A stretch of DNA of 64,000 bases from Betaproteobacteria bacterium (GTDB taxonomy: Bacteria > Pseudomonadota > Gammaproteobacteria > Burkholderiales > Usitatibacteraceae), in the NCBI GenBank assembly GCA_016709665.1, contig JADJMI010000009.1:1-64000 (forward strand). Direction: 5' to 3'. The translations under genes were made by a program, and so were the position numbers. The notes under the pieces are model-generated. The model did not search any database. It was not told the origin of the DNA and saw only the letters and a list, made by a program, of their open reading frames with translations. The stretch's first letter is position 1. The number at the start of each line of letters is the position of its first letter. Shown here one piece after another: positions 9,891 to 19,915 of the stretch.

Positions 9891-11098
9891 AGGTCGCGCT
9901 CGCGCTCCTCGCCCTCGCGGTCCTGGCGGTTCTCGCCTACGGCGCGGCCCTCGTGGCGGGATTGCGCCGCCGGCGCGTGGACATCTGGTGGCGCGACTAC
10001 CGGCGGCACCTGCGCGAGCAGCGCGCGATTCCCGCGCCGTCCGGGCCCGTGCACGTTCTCTTCTGCTTCGTCGACCACTACGAGCCCCGCTGGGGCGGCG
10101 CTGACGCGCGCACCGAAGCCGAGCGCGTCGACCGCTGGGTGCGCGAATACCCGCGTCTTTGCGAAGGGCACCGCGATGCCGACGGGCGGCCGCCGCGCCA
10201 CTCGTTCTTCTTCCCCTCCGAGGAATACCGGCCCGAGCACATCGACAAGCTCGCCGCGCTCTGCCAGGCCGGGTACGGCGAGGTGGAAGTGCACCTGCAC
10301 CACGACAACGACACGGAGGCGGGCCTGCGGGCCAACCTCGGCACCTTCCTCGCGCAACTCGTCGACGGCCACGGCGTGCTGCCCGTGGACCCCGCCACCG
10401 GCCGCGCGCTGTGGTCCTTCGTGCACGGCAACTGGGCGCTCGACAATTCCCGCGACGACGGCCGCTGGTGCGGCGTGAACAACGAGCTGCGCATCCTCGC
10501 GGACCTGGGCTGCTACGCCGATTACACCCTGCCGAGCGCGCCCTCCGACACGCAGACCTCGACGGTGAATTCGATCTACTACGCCACCGACGATCCCTGC
10601 TGCCCGAAGTCGCACGACACGGGCGTGCCCGTGCGCGTGGGCGGCGCGCCCTCGGGCGACCTCATGATCCTCCAGGGGCCGCTGTGCCTTCGCTGGAAGC
10701 GCCGCGCGGGAATTCCCGTGCCCGCCATCGAGAACGGCGACGTGCGCGCGGGCAACCCGCCCACGCCGGAGCGCGTCGACGCGTGGGTGCGCACGGGCGT
10801 GCACGTGCAGGGCCGTCCCGAGTGGGTCTTCGTGAAGGTGCACACCCACGGCACGCAGGAGCGCGACATCGGCGCGCTCCTGGGCGAGCCCGTCGCGCGG
10901 ATGTTCTCGCACCTGGAGCGCCGCTACAACGACGGCACGAACTATCGCCTGCACTACGTGACCGCCCGCGAGATGTACAACATCGCGCGCGCCGCCGAGG
11001 CGGGCCTCGCCGGGGATCCGGCGCGTACCGCGATCACGTCGTGCCGGCGCCCTTACCGGCCGCGCGGGTCCGCCGCCGGCGGGGAGGCGCCATCGTGA
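9887..11098 (+). CDS. Uncharacterised membrane-anchored protein with polysaccharide-deacetylase-like motifs
   Basis: 403 residues with one N-terminal membrane anchor (ALALLALAVLAVLAYGAALVA). I do not recognise a named family with certainty. The conserved-looking patches VLFCFVDHYEPRWGG, EVEVHLHHDNDTEAG, FVHGNWALDNSRDDGRW, CGVNNELRILADLGCYADYTLPS and VFVKVHTHGTQ contain Asp, His and Trp spaced as in NodB-type or related sugar-processing (beta/alpha) folds. An EPS-modifying enzyme is therefore a reasonable guess. It starts by ATGA overlap with the EEP gene and ends by GTGA overlap with the glycosyltransferase. The last 25 residues look compositionally odd and may be mis-framed. Confidence 0.6.
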   Translation: MKVALALLALAVLAVLAYGAALVAGLRRRRVDIWWRDYRRHLREQRAIPAPSGPVHVLFCFVDHYEPRWGGADARTEAERVDRWVREYPRLCEGHRDADGRPPRHSFFFPSEEYRPEHIDKLAALCQAGYGEVEVHLHHDNDTEAGLRANLGTFLAQLVDGHGVLPVDPATGRALWSFVHGNWALDNSRDDGRWCGVNNELRILADLGCYADYTLPSAPSDTQTSTVNSIYYATDDPCCPKSHDTGVPVRVGGAPSGDLMILQGPLCLRWKRRAGIPVPAIENGDVRAGNPPTPERVDAWVRTGVHVQGRPEWVFVKVHTHGTQERDIGALLGEPVARMFSHLERRYNDGTNYRLHYVTAREMYNIARAAEAGLAGDPARTAITSCRRPYRPRGSAAGGEAPS

Positions 11099-12245
11099 TC
11101 GCGGTGGCCGTGCTCGTCTGGACGTGCCTCGCCCTCGTGGCGTGGTCGTACGTCGCCTACCCGGCGGTGGTGCTCGCGCTCGCGCGCCTGGCGCCTTCGG
11201 CCCCCGCGCCCGCGCTCCGCGACGAGGCGAGCCTGCCGCGCGCGGCCGTGCTCGTCGCCGCGTACAACGAGGAACGCGACATCGGCGAGCGCATCGCGAA
11301 CCTGCTGGCGCAGGACTACCCCGCCGATCGCCTCGCGATCCTCGTCGGCTCGGACGGCAGCCGCGACCGCACCGCAGAAATCGCGCGCTCCCTCGCCGGG
11401 CCGCGCGTCGCGCGGTGCACGCCTTCGAGGCGAACCGCGGCAAGGCGAGCGTGCTCAACGACCTCGCGGCGGCCTGCGACGCCGACGTGCTGGTGTTCAC
11501 GGACGCCAACACGCATTTCCGCCCGGACACGGTGCGCGTGCTGGTGGGCGCGCTCGACGACCGCACGGCCGCGGCCTGCGGCGAACTGCTGCTCACCAAG
11601 CCGGGCGCGGGCAGCAACGAGGACCACGCCTACTGGGGCGTCGAGCGGCGGCTCAAGCGCGCCGAGTCGGCCCTGGGGGGGCTCCTGGGCGCGAACGGCG
11701 GCGTCTACGCCATCCGGCGCGAGTGCTACGTGCCGCTCGCCCCCGACACCATCTGCGACGACTTCGTGATCGCCATGCGGATCGCCGCGGCGGGGCAGGG
11801 CCTGCGTTACGTGCCGGAAGCCGTCGCCACCGAGGAGACGCCCGGCGACATGTCGGCGGAGTTCCACCGGCGCGTGCGCATCGGCATCGGCAACTACCAG
11901 AGCCTCTTCCGCCACCCGCGCTTCCTCACGGGCGGCAGCTGGGCGCTGCGCTTCACCTACGTCTCGCACAAGGTGCTTCGCTGGCTCACGCCGCACCTGC
12001 TGCTCGTCGCCTTCGCCGGATGCCTCGTGCTCGCCGGCGAGCCGCTCTACCTCGCGCTGGCCGCCGCGATGGCCGCCGGCGCCCTTCTCGCGACGGCGGT
12101 CTACCACACGCGCGACAGCCTTCCCTGGCCACGGGTGCTCAAGGCGGGCTCCTTCTTCGCGCTGCTGAACGTGGCCTTCCTCGTGGGCTTCTGGCGCTTC
12201 GCGACGGGCAACTACCGCGGCAGCTGGCGGCGCACCGACCGATGA
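11095..12245 (+). CDS. Family 2 glycosyltransferase (membrane-bound); one frameshift
   Basis: A processive-type GT-A enzyme of about 383 residues. A signal-anchor at the N-terminus (VAVLVWTCLALVAWSYVAYPAVV) is followed by the GT2 core: VLVAAYNEERDIGERIANLL, VGSDGSRDRTAEIA (nucleotide-sugar Asp), FTDANTHFRPDTV (metal-binding D-x-N/D), ICDDFVIAMRI (catalytic Asp region) and RRVRIGIGNYQSL (in place of QxxRW). Two or three C-terminal membrane helices follow (HLLLVAFAGCLVLAGEPLY; FFALLNVAFLVGFWRF). One indel near 11410 joins two frames. The GTG start overlaps the previous stop; the stop overlaps the next ATG (ATGA). It probably adds sugars to the lipid-linked EPS unit. Confidence 0.88.
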
Positions 12246-13471
12246 CGAACGCCGAACGCCCCGACGGCAACACGCTCGCGGCCCTCGAGGGCTGCGGCAT
12301 CGTCTATTTCGGCAACGACTGGTTCGCGGAGAACCGCACGAGCAGCCACCACATCGCGCGCCGGCTCTCGCGCCACCTGCCCGTCCTCTACGTCGATTCG
12401 CCCGGCCTTCGCCCGCCCTCGGCGTCGAAGCGGGATTTCCGCCGGCTCCTTCGCAAGGCCGCAGGCGCCGCGAAGCTGCCCCAGCCGGTGGGCGATCGGA
12501 TCTGGCAATGCACCGTTCCGCAGCTGCCGTGGCGCGGGGTGCCCGGCGTGGAGGCCTTCAACCGCGCCTTCGGCCGCTGGGCCGTTCGCCGCGCGATCCG
12601 GCACGTGGGGTTCGCCAAGCGCATCTCCTGGTTCGTCGTGCCGCACCCCGGATTCCTCGCGGGGCAGCTCGACGAGACGCTCTGCGTCTACTACTGCGTG
12701 GACGACTACGCGGCCCACCCCGGCGTCGACGTCGCGCGCACGGTGAAGAGCGATGCCGACCTCACGAAGGCGGCGGACGTGCTCTTCGTGGCGCCGCCGG
12801 CGCTGCTGGGCGCCAAGCAGGCGGTCCATCCGCGCTGCTTCTTCGCGCCGCACGGCGTGGACGTGGACGTGTTCGGCCGCGCGAGGGATCCGGCGACCGA
12901 GGTGCCCGAGGCGGCGCGCGCGCTCGCCAAGCCCGTGGTGGGCTACTTCGGGTCGATCGCGGCCTGGATCGACGTGGAGCTCGTCGCCTGGCTCGCCGAG
13001 TCGCGGCCGCAGTGGACCTTCCTGCTGGTCGGCCAGGCCTTCGTCGACGTCACGCTCCTCGCCACGCTCCCGAACGTGGTGCTCGCCGGCCCGCAGCCCT
13101 ACGAAACGCTCGGGGCGTGGGCGAAGGCCTTCGACGTGGCGATCATCCCGTACCGCATGAACCAGCAGGTGAAGAACGCCAACCCCCTCAAGCTGCGCGA
13201 GTACCTCGCCACGGGCCGCCCGGTCGTGACCGTCTCCAACCCGGAGATCGATCGCTTCGCCGCCTGGGTGAACATCGCCGAGGGCCGCGAGGCGTTCCTC
13301 GCCGCCATCGAGCGCGCGCTCGCCCCCGAACCCGAATCGGCCGCGCGCGAACGCGTGGCGGCCGTCGAAACCATGACCTGGGACCACCGGGTCGCCGATG
13401 TGCTGTCGGAAGTCGCGAAAGCCCTCGCGAGCGCCGGCCGCGCGAATCCTCCTGGAACGAAGCAACCATGA
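12242..13471 (+). CDS. Glycosyltransferase (GT-B fold, TuaH/GT1-GT4-like)
   Basis: An intact 409-residue cytoplasmic enzyme. The N-terminal half starts GIVYFGNDWFAENRTSSHH, reminiscent of TuaH-type EPS or teichuronic-acid transferases. The donor-binding half has VVGYFGSIAAWIDVELVAWL, WTFLLVGQAF and NANPLKLREYLATGRPVV, where the Glu of the usual ExxxxG(R/L)P motif is present. It starts by ATGA overlap with the family 2 transferase and ends by overlap with the next gene, so it is translationally coupled in the EPS operon. Sugar and linkage cannot be told from sequence. Confidence 0.88.
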   Translation: MTNAERPDGNTLAALEGCGIVYFGNDWFAENRTSSHHIARRLSRHLPVLYVDSPGLRPPSASKRDFRRLLRKAAGAAKLPQPVGDRIWQCTVPQLPWRGVPGVEAFNRAFGRWAVRRAIRHVGFAKRISWFVVPHPGFLAGQLDETLCVYYCVDDYAAHPGVDVARTVKSDADLTKAADVLFVAPPALLGAKQAVHPRCFFAPHGVDVDVFGRARDPATEVPEAARALAKPVVGYFGSIAAWIDVELVAWLAESRPQWTFLLVGQAFVDVTLLATLPNVVLAGPQPYETLGAWAKAFDVAIIPYRMNQQVKNANPLKLREYLATGRPVVTVSNPEIDRFAAWVNIAEGREAFLAAIERALAPEPESAARERVAAVETMTWDHRVADVLSEVAKALASAGRANPPGTKQP

Positions 13472-15539
13472 ACGCCCCCGCCATCGCCCGCCTGCGCGTC
13501 GCCCTCGTCGGCGCCGGCTACGTCTCCCGCCACCACCTGGCCGCGCTCAAGGCGCTCGATTTCGTCGACGTCGTCGGCATCGCCGACCTCGACCTCGCCG
13601 CGGCGCAGGCCCTCGCCGCGCAATCCGGCGTGCCCCACGCGGCGCGCACCCTCGCCGAGCTGGCGGTGCACCGGCCCAACGCGGTCTACGTGCTCACCCC
13701 GCCGGCGAGCCACTGCGCGCTCGCCCTCGAGGCGATGGACCTGGGCTGCCACGTGCTCGTCGAGAAGCCGATGGCCGAAACCGTCGCCGAGTGCGACGCG
13801 ATGATCGCGAGGGCCGCCGAGCGCGGCCTCACGCTGTCCGTGAACCATTCCGACCGCCTCGACCCGGTCAGCTGCGCGCGCTGGAGCTCGTGCGAAGCGG
13901 CGCGTGCGGCGACGTGATGGCCGTCGACATGCTGCGCAGTTCCGACTACCCGCCGTACGCGGGCGGCCCGCTGCCGGCGATGGTGCGGCAGGGCTCCTAT
14001 CCCTTCCGCGACCTCGGCGTGCACGGCATGTACCTGCTCGAGGCGTTCCTGGGCCCGGTGCGCGACCTCGCCGTCGAGTTCCGCGGGACGGGCGCGAACC
14101 CCAACCTGCGCTTCGACGAATGGAGCGCATCCGCGTTCGGCGAGAAGGGGATCGGGCGCCTGCAGATCTCCTGGAACGTGCGGCCGATGCAGAGCCGGCT
14201 CGTGATCCAGGGCACGAAGGCCGTGGTCGAGGTGGACCGGTTCCTGCAAATCGTGCGCGTGAGCCGCTCGCTGCCGGGGCCGAAATTCGTGGGCATGATC
14301 CTCACGGCCTTCTTCAACGCGGTGCGCGACGTCTTTCGCGTGCCCTTCAACGTGCTGCGCTTCGCCACGCGCTCGCTCAAGCCCTCGCCGGGCATCCGCC
14401 TGGGCGCGGAACTCTTCGCGCGGGCCCTGCACGAAGGCACCGAGCCCCCGGTGAGCCCGGCGGAGGGCAGAAGGATCATCGAACTCATCGAGTCGCACTG
14501 CGGACGGGCGGACGAAGCGCGCACGCAGGAACTCGAGGCGAGGTTCGCGCCGTTGGAGCCGGCCGACGTGCTGGTCACCGGCGCCGCGGGCCTCCTCGGC
14601 CGCGCGCTGGTGAAGCGGCTCGCGGCCGAAGGGCGGTCGGTGCGCGTGCTGGTGCGCCGCGCGCCGGCCTGGCTGCGCGACATGCCCGGCGTGGGCGTGG
14701 TCGTCGGCGACCTGGGCGAGCCGCGCATCGTCGACCACGCGGTCGCCGGGGTGAAGCGCGTGTTCCACGTCGGCGCCGCGATGAAGGGCGGCCCGGGCGA
14801 TTTCGAGGCGGGCACGGTGTGGGGCACGCGCAACGTCGTCGATTCGTGCCTGCGCCACGGCATCGAGCGCCTGGTGTACGTGAGCTCCATGAGCGTCCTC
14901 GACGCCGCGGGCCGCGACCCGTCGCGTCCCGTCACGGAGGATTCGCCGCTCGAGCCCTTCCCGGAGCGGCGCGGCGCCTACACGCAGACCAAGCTCACGG
15001 CGGAGCGGCACGTGCTCGAGGCGGTGCGCGAGCGCGGGCTGAAGGCGGTGATCCTGCGGCCCGGCCAGATCTTCGGGCCCGGCGCCGAGCGCGGCACGCC
15101 CAACGCCACGGTCGGCATCGCCGGGCGCTGGATCGCGGTGGGCTCGCCCTCGCAGACGCTTCCGCTCGTCTACCTGGACGACGTCGTCGACGCGCTCGTC
15201 GCGGCCGACGCGAAGCCCGGCATCGAGGGGCGCCTCTTCCACGTGGTCGATCCGGAGCCGGTCACGCACGCGCTCTACATCGAGCATTGCCGCGAGTACC
15301 TCGGGAAGGACCTCAAGCTCGTGCGCGTTCCCAAGCCGGTGTTCCTCTTCCTCGCCTGGGGCGTGGAACTGCTCGGCAAGATGCTGAAGCGCGGCGTGCC
15401 GCTCACGCGCTACCGCGTGCACTCGCTGCGGCCGCTCGCCAACTTCGACCTCACGGCGGCGACGCGCGACCTGGGCTGGAAGCCGGCGGTCGGCGCGCGC
15501 GAGGGGCTTCGGCGCACCTTCACGCCGCGGGGCGCCTGA
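13468..15539 (+). CDS. Fusion of Gfo/Idh/MocA oxidoreductase and NAD-dependent epimerase/dehydratase (SDR); one frameshift
   Basis: About 690 residues with two dinucleotide-binding enzymes in one chain. Residues 1 to about 365 are a Gfo/Idh/MocA oxidoreductase: VALVGAGYVSRHHLAALKAL (NAD fold) and HVLVEKPMAETVAECDAMI, where EKP is the family signature. From about residue 370 an extended SDR begins: VLVTGAAGLLGRALVKRLA (TGxxGxxG), LVYVSSMSVLDAA (catalytic Ser region), GAYTQTKLTAERHV (YxxxK) and LVYLDDVVDALVAA. One indel near 13870 shifts the frame, but from there to 15539 a single frame covers the end of domain one and all of domain two, so the fusion itself is not caused by a frameshift. Likely role: making a modified nucleotide sugar for the EPS. 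Confidence 0.85.
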
Positions 15540-15545
15540 CCCCGC

Positions 15546-16979
15546 ATGGGCAGCGCCGCGACCGTCACGCGCAACGCCGCCTGGCTGATGTTCCAGCGGG
15601 TGTTCCTGGGCGTGCTGTCGGTGCTCGTGGTCGCGGTGGTGGCGCGTTACCTGGGCACCGAGCGTTACGGCGAACCTGGTGCTGTTCCTGTCGTACAGCG
15701 CCCTCGTCGTGCAGTTCTCCAACCTGGGGTTGCGGCCCTACAGCGTGCGGGCGATCGCGGCCGACCGGCCGCGGGCGATGGCCGTCGTCGGGGAGATGCT
15801 GGCGCCTGGGCGGCCTCGCGTCGTCGCGGTGGCGCTCGTCGCGTCGGCCTACCTGCACTGGATCGATCCCTTCCTGCCCGACGCGCTCATCGCCGTCTTC
15901 GCCCCGCAAGTCGTCCTGAACGCCATCGCGATGTGCTTCATCGACGGCCTCTACGGACGCGAGCGCATCCGGGAAGTCGCGAAGTCGCTGGCGCGTCGGG
16001 GCGTCGTGCAGGTCGGCAGCCTCGCCGCGGTCGCGCTGGACGCGGGCACCGCCGGCGTGGCCTGCGCCACGTCCTCGGGACCTGGTACGCTCGGCGTCGC
16101 CTGCCGGTTCCTCGTAGCGGGCGGGCCCGCTACCGCGCGCGCCGCCTCGCCCTCCTGCGCCACGTGAAGGGAAGCAGGTCCTTCTTCTTCCAGAACATCG
16201 TCCACACCGTCCGCCAGCGCCTCGACGTCATCCTCATCACCAGCATCCTCGGCACGCACGCGGCCGGGGTCTATGGCGCCTCGCTCACGCTCATCCAGCG
16301 GCTGGACATCGTGCAGGACGCGCTCACCACGGCGCTCTTTCCGCGCGTGTCGAGCCTGCAGGGCCAGGCCACCGACCCGTTGCGCGAGCTGGTCCGCCTG
16401 TCGCTGAAGCTCATGCTCGTCTTTCGATGCCGTTCGCCCTCGGCATCTACGGCATCGCAGAGGACATCGTGAGCCTCGTGTTCGGCGCGAAATTCGCGGA
16501 CGCCACGCCGGTGCTCAGGCTGATCGCCTTCTCGATTCCGTTCAGGTTCGTCTACGGGCTGCTCTACAACGTGCTGTCGGCGCCTGGGGCGGCAGGAAGA
16601 GGTCTTCCGCCTGGCGCTGGTGGCCCTCGTTCCGGGCTCGCGCCTTCATGGTCGGGGGGATCCTCCTGGGCGGGGTGCCCGGCGCGGCGGCCGCCCTCGT
16701 GCTCGTGGCCATCTCGCTCGTGGTGCCGCTGGTCGTCCACTCCAGCGGACCATCGGCCGCCTCTGGCGCGGCGGAAGACCTGCCCGGATCGCCGCGGCCA
16801 ACGCGGCGATGGCGCCTGCCTCTGGCTCTCGCGCGGCCAGCCCACCGGCTGCGCGTCGTCGCCTGCGCGGCGTCTACGCGCTCGCGGTCGTCGCCTTCCG
16901 CGTCGTGTCGCCTTCGCTGGACCTCGCTCCACGATCCCGGAAGGGCAGCCGCCCGCGCCACGGGGACGAGCATGGCTGA
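15546..16979 (+). pseudogene. Polysaccharide flippase (Wzx/MATE-MOP family); many frameshifts
   Basis: This is an inner-membrane exporter for lipid-linked repeat units. Recognisable pieces in order are TRNAAWLMFQRVFLGVLSVLVVAVVARYLG (first helices of Wzx), LFLSYSALVVQFSNLGLRPY, VVAVALVASAYLHWIDPFLPD, FFFQNIVHTVRQRLDVILI, AAGVYGASLTLIQRLDIVQD, ALFPRVSSLQGQ, and PFALGIYGIAEDIVSLVFG with FVYGLLYNVLSAPG. They are spread over all three frames, with breaks near 15672, 15805, 16075, 16125, 16425, 16585 and 16640, and the last 200 bases cannot be resolved. The end at 16979 is approximate. All motifs remain recognisable, which again suggests base-calling errors. Confidence 0.72.
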
Positions 16980-18096
16980 GCGGCCGCCTTCGCATCACCC
17001 ACCGGTGGAGAACCTCGAACGCGGCGGCCTCGAGCGCGTCGTGATCGACCTCGCGCGGACGCAGGCGGATGCCGGTCACGACGTCCGGGTCGTGTGCCTG
17101 TTCGAGGAGGGCCTGCTCGCCGAGGAGCTCAAGCGGGCGGGCATCGCGGTGCATGCCTGCGGCAAGCGGGCCGGGGCGGACCGGCGCGCGCTCGGCCGGA
17201 TCCGCGCCCACCTCGCGTCGCAGCGCACGCAGGTCCTGCACACCCACAATCCCGCGCCGCACTACTACGGCGCGGTGGCGGCCCTGCTGGAGCGCACGGA
17301 TCGCCTCGTCAACACGCGCCACGGGATGGGCAACGCGCCTTTCACGATCCGGCGGGAGATCCTCTTCCGCCTGGCGCTCGCGGGCACCGACGCGGTCGCG
17401 CTGGTGTGCCGGCGCGCCGAGGGAAACTTCGTCCGCCATCGCATCGTGCCCCGGCGAAAGGCGGCGGTCGTTCCCAACGGCATCCGCACGCACGCCTTCG
17501 CGGCGCCCTCGCCGCAGGCGCGGGCCGGGGCGCTGCGCGCGCTGGGCCTCGACCCCGGGGGCTTCCACGTCGGCATCGTCGGGCGCCTCAATCCGGTGAA
17601 GGACCACGCGACCCTCCTTCGCGCGATGCTCCCGCTCGCGGCCGCGGTTCCTTCCGCCCGTCTCGTGGTGATCGGCGGGGGCCCGTTGCAGGCGTCCCTC
17701 GAGGCACTGGCCGCGTCGCTCGGCATCGCCCCGCACGTCCGGTTCCTGGGCGATCGCGACGACGTCGCCGCGCTGCTGCCGGCGCTCGACGCCTTCGCGC
17801 TGGCGTCGATCTCGGAGGGGTACTCGATCTCCCTGCTGGAAGCGAGCGCCGCGGGGCTGCCGATCGTCGCGACCGACGTGGGCGGCAACGGCGAGATCGT
17901 GCAGGACGGGCGCACGGGCCGCCTCGTGCCCGCCCGCGATCCCGAATCCCTCGGCCGCGCGCTCGCCGAGCTGGCCGCCGACCCCGGCAAGCGCGCGGCC
18001 TGGGGAAGCGCCGCGCGGGCGTGGGCGCTCGCCGAAGCCTCGATCGGGACGATGGCGGATCGCTACGAGCGCCTCTATCGCGGGCAGGCTCGATGA
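16972..18096 (+). CDS. Family 4 glycosyltransferase
   Basis: 374 residues, GT-B fold. The N-terminal acceptor domain has VENLERGGLERVVIDLA (glycine-rich loop of GT4) and HTHNPAPHYYGAVAALL. The donor domain has FHVGIVGRLNPVKDHATLL, LVVIGGGPLQASLEALA and ALASISEGYSISLLEASAAGLPIVATDVGGNGEIV, which contains the E-x7-E retaining motif. The first dozen codons look slightly mis-framed: a base gained and one lost turn the expected RITHVVENLE into SHHPPVENLE. The stop overlaps the next start (ATGA). It acts on cytoplasmic lipid-linked EPS intermediates. Confidence 0.9.
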   Translation: MAERPPSHHPPVENLERGGLERVVIDLARTQADAGHDVRVVCLFEEGLLAEELKRAGIAVHACGKRAGADRRALGRIRAHLASQRTQVLHTHNPAPHYYGAVAALLERTDRLVNTRHGMGNAPFTIRREILFRLALAGTDAVALVCRRAEGNFVRHRIVPRRKAAVVPNGIRTHAFAAPSPQARAGALRALGLDPGGFHVGIVGRLNPVKDHATLLRAMLPLAAAVPSARLVVIGGGPLQASLEALAASLGIAPHVRFLGDRDDVAALLPALDAFALASISEGYSISLLEASAAGLPIVATDVGGNGEIVQDGRTGRLVPARDPESLGRALAELAADPGKRAAWGSAARAWALAEASIGTMADRYERLYRGQAR

Positions 18097-19244
18097 CGCT
18101 CCTCGTGGTCACCAACCTCTTCCCCAACCCGATCGAGCCGCAACGCTCGACCTTCAACGAGCGCCAGCTGCTCGCGCTCGCGCAGCGCGAGCCCACGGAA
18201 GTCCTCGCGCCCGTCGACTGGGTGCGCAAGTTCGCGTTCCTGCGCCGCGGCCGGCTGGGCGAGCTTCGCCGCTGCCGCGACTGGCGGGGGTTGCCGGTGC
18301 GCTACCCCACCTCTTCTACGTGCCGCGTGCTCGCCCGGGCGGGGCTTCACTGGGCGCTGTCCCTGCTGCCGGCGATGCTCGCGGTGGCGCGGCCGCGCGC
18401 CATCCTCGCCACCTGGGCCTATCCCGACGGGTTCGCGGCCCTCCTGCTCGGGCGCCTGCTTCGCGTGCCCGTCACGATCAAGGTCCACGGTTCGGACGTC
18501 GAGTCGCTGGACGAGGGCGGCTGGCACGCCTCGCTCGCGCGATGGGCGCTCCGGCGCGCGGACGGCGTGGTGAGCGTGAGCCGTTACCTGCGCGATCGCC
18601 TCCTCGCCCATGGCGTCGATCCGGCGCGCATCGCCGTCGTCGCGAACGGCGTGGACGCGGAGGGCTTCCGCCCGGGCGATCGCGGCGCGGCGCGAAGCGA
18701 GCTGGGCCTCGCGGGCGAGGGGCGCCTGGTGCTCTATGTGGGGAACCTCAAGGCGGACAAGGGGCTGCCCGAGCTCGTCGATCCGCGGGTGGTCGCGGCG
18801 TGCCGGGATGCCGGCGCGAGCATCGCGATCGTGGGAGACGGACCGTACCGCGCGGTCCTCGAGCGACGCATCCGGGAAGAGGGGCTCGCGGATTCGATCC
18901 GGCTGCTGGGCCGCCTGCCGCCCGAGCGGATCGCGCTCTGGATGAATGCCGCCGACTGCCTGTGCCTGCCCAGCCACCACGAGGGAATTCCCAACGTGAT
19001 CCTCGAGGCACTATCCTGCGGCTTGCCGGTCGTGGCGACGCGCGTGGGCGGCATCCCCGAAGTGCTCGATCCCGCGGGGGGGGTGCTGGTGGAACCGCGC
19101 GATCCCGACTCGCTCGCCGGGGGGATACGCGCGGCACTGGGCGCCCGCTGGGACCGGGACGCGGTTCGCGCCTCGTGCCCGGCCGGCGACTGGAACGCGA
19201 GCGCCGACGCGCTGCGCCATGCGATCAAGGGAAGGAAGCTCTGA
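18093..19244 (+). CDS. Family 4 glycosyltransferase
   Basis: 383 residues. It opens MTLLVVTNLFPNPIEPQRSTF, a typical GT4 start. It then has ILATWAYPDGFAALLLGR, VPVTIKVHGSDVESL, VVSVSRYLRDRLLAHGV and AVVANGVDAEGFRP. The donor domain is VLYVGNLKADKGLPELVD, AIVGDGPYRAVLERR and LCLPSHHEGIPNVILEALSCGLPVVATRVGGIPEV (E-x7-E). A short patch near 18305-18330 reads out of frame before the original frame returns. It begins in an ATGA overlap with the preceding transferase and is immediately followed by a deacetylase, which suggests extension and then modification of the same glycan. Confidence 0.9.
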   Translation: MTLLVVTNLFPNPIEPQRSTFNERQLLALAQREPTEVLAPVDWVRKFAFLRRGRLGELRRCRDWRGLPVRYPTSSTCRVLARAGLHWALSLLPAMLAVARPRAILATWAYPDGFAALLLGRLLRVPVTIKVHGSDVESLDEGGWHASLARWALRRADGVVSVSRYLRDRLLAHGVDPARIAVVANGVDAEGFRPGDRGAARSELGLAGEGRLVLYVGNLKADKGLPELVDPRVVAACRDAGASIAIVGDGPYRAVLERRIREEGLADSIRLLGRLPPERIALWMNAADCLCLPSHHEGIPNVILEALSCGLPVVATRVGGIPEVLDPAGGVLVEPRDPDSLAGGIRAALGARWDRDAVRASCPAGDWNASADALRHAIKGRKL

Positions 19245-19915
19245 TGGGTTATTCGACGCGCATCAAGAACCTCGCCTGCCGGGTCATCCTCGGCAGGCAT
19301 TTCGTCGCGCGCGGCCCGGGCGAGCGCGAGGCGATCGCGATCACCTTCGACGACGGGCCGCATCCGCAGCACACGCCGGCGCTGCTGGACCTGCTCGAAT
19401 CCCACGGTGCGCGGGGCACGTTCTTCCTCATCGGCGAATTCGCGCAGGCCCGGCCCGACATCGTGCGGCGGATGGTCGCGGCGGGGCACGAGATCGGAAA
19501 CCATTCGATGCGCCACCAGGCGTTCGCCTCGATGGCCACGGAACGGCAGATCGCCGAGATCGCCGAGGCCGAACGCGTGCTCGCCGGCTTCGACGGGCGC
19601 GACAGTCACTGGTTCCGCCCGCCGCAAGGCCGGGTGACGCCGCGCATGCTCCTCGAGCTGGGACGGAGAAGGCATTCGCTCGCGATGTGGTCGCTCGACA
19701 GCTTCGATTACCGGGGTCATGGCGTCGAGACGATCCTCCGGCGGTTCGAGTCGCGCCGGGTGGCGCCCGGCGAGGTCGTGCTCTTCCACGACGACAATGC
19801 CTGCACCGTCGAGGCGCTCGCCAAGCTGCTGCCCGCCTGGCGGGAGCGCGGCTTCGCGTTTCCCACGCTGAGCGAGCTGGTGTCCGGCGACGGCCCCCTC
19901 GGAGAGAAGACTTGA
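19244..19915 (+). CDS. Polysaccharide deacetylase (NodB domain, CE4), short form
   Basis: A 223-residue, single-domain CE4 esterase that removes N- or O-acetyl groups from sugars. Motif 1 is TFDDG (residues 34-38, catalytic base and metal Asp), and motif 2 is HSMRH (87-91, the two metal His). Motif 3 is RPPQG, with Gln where Tyr is commonest. Motif 4 is MWSLDSFDY and motif 5 VLFHDD. I see no signal peptide, so it may act in the cytoplasm on lipid-linked units. It starts one base into the previous stop codon, and its own stop lies within the next start region (TTGA). Confidence 0.88.
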   Translation: MGYSTRIKNLACRVILGRHFVARGPGEREAIAITFDDGPHPQHTPALLDLLESHGARGTFFLIGEFAQARPDIVRRMVAAGHEIGNHSMRHQAFASMATERQIAEIAEAERVLAGFDGRDSHWFRPPQGRVTPRMLLELGRRRHSLAMWSLDSFDYRGHGVETILRRFESRRVAPGEVVLFHDDNACTVEALAKLLPAWRERGFAFPTLSELVSGDGPLGEKT

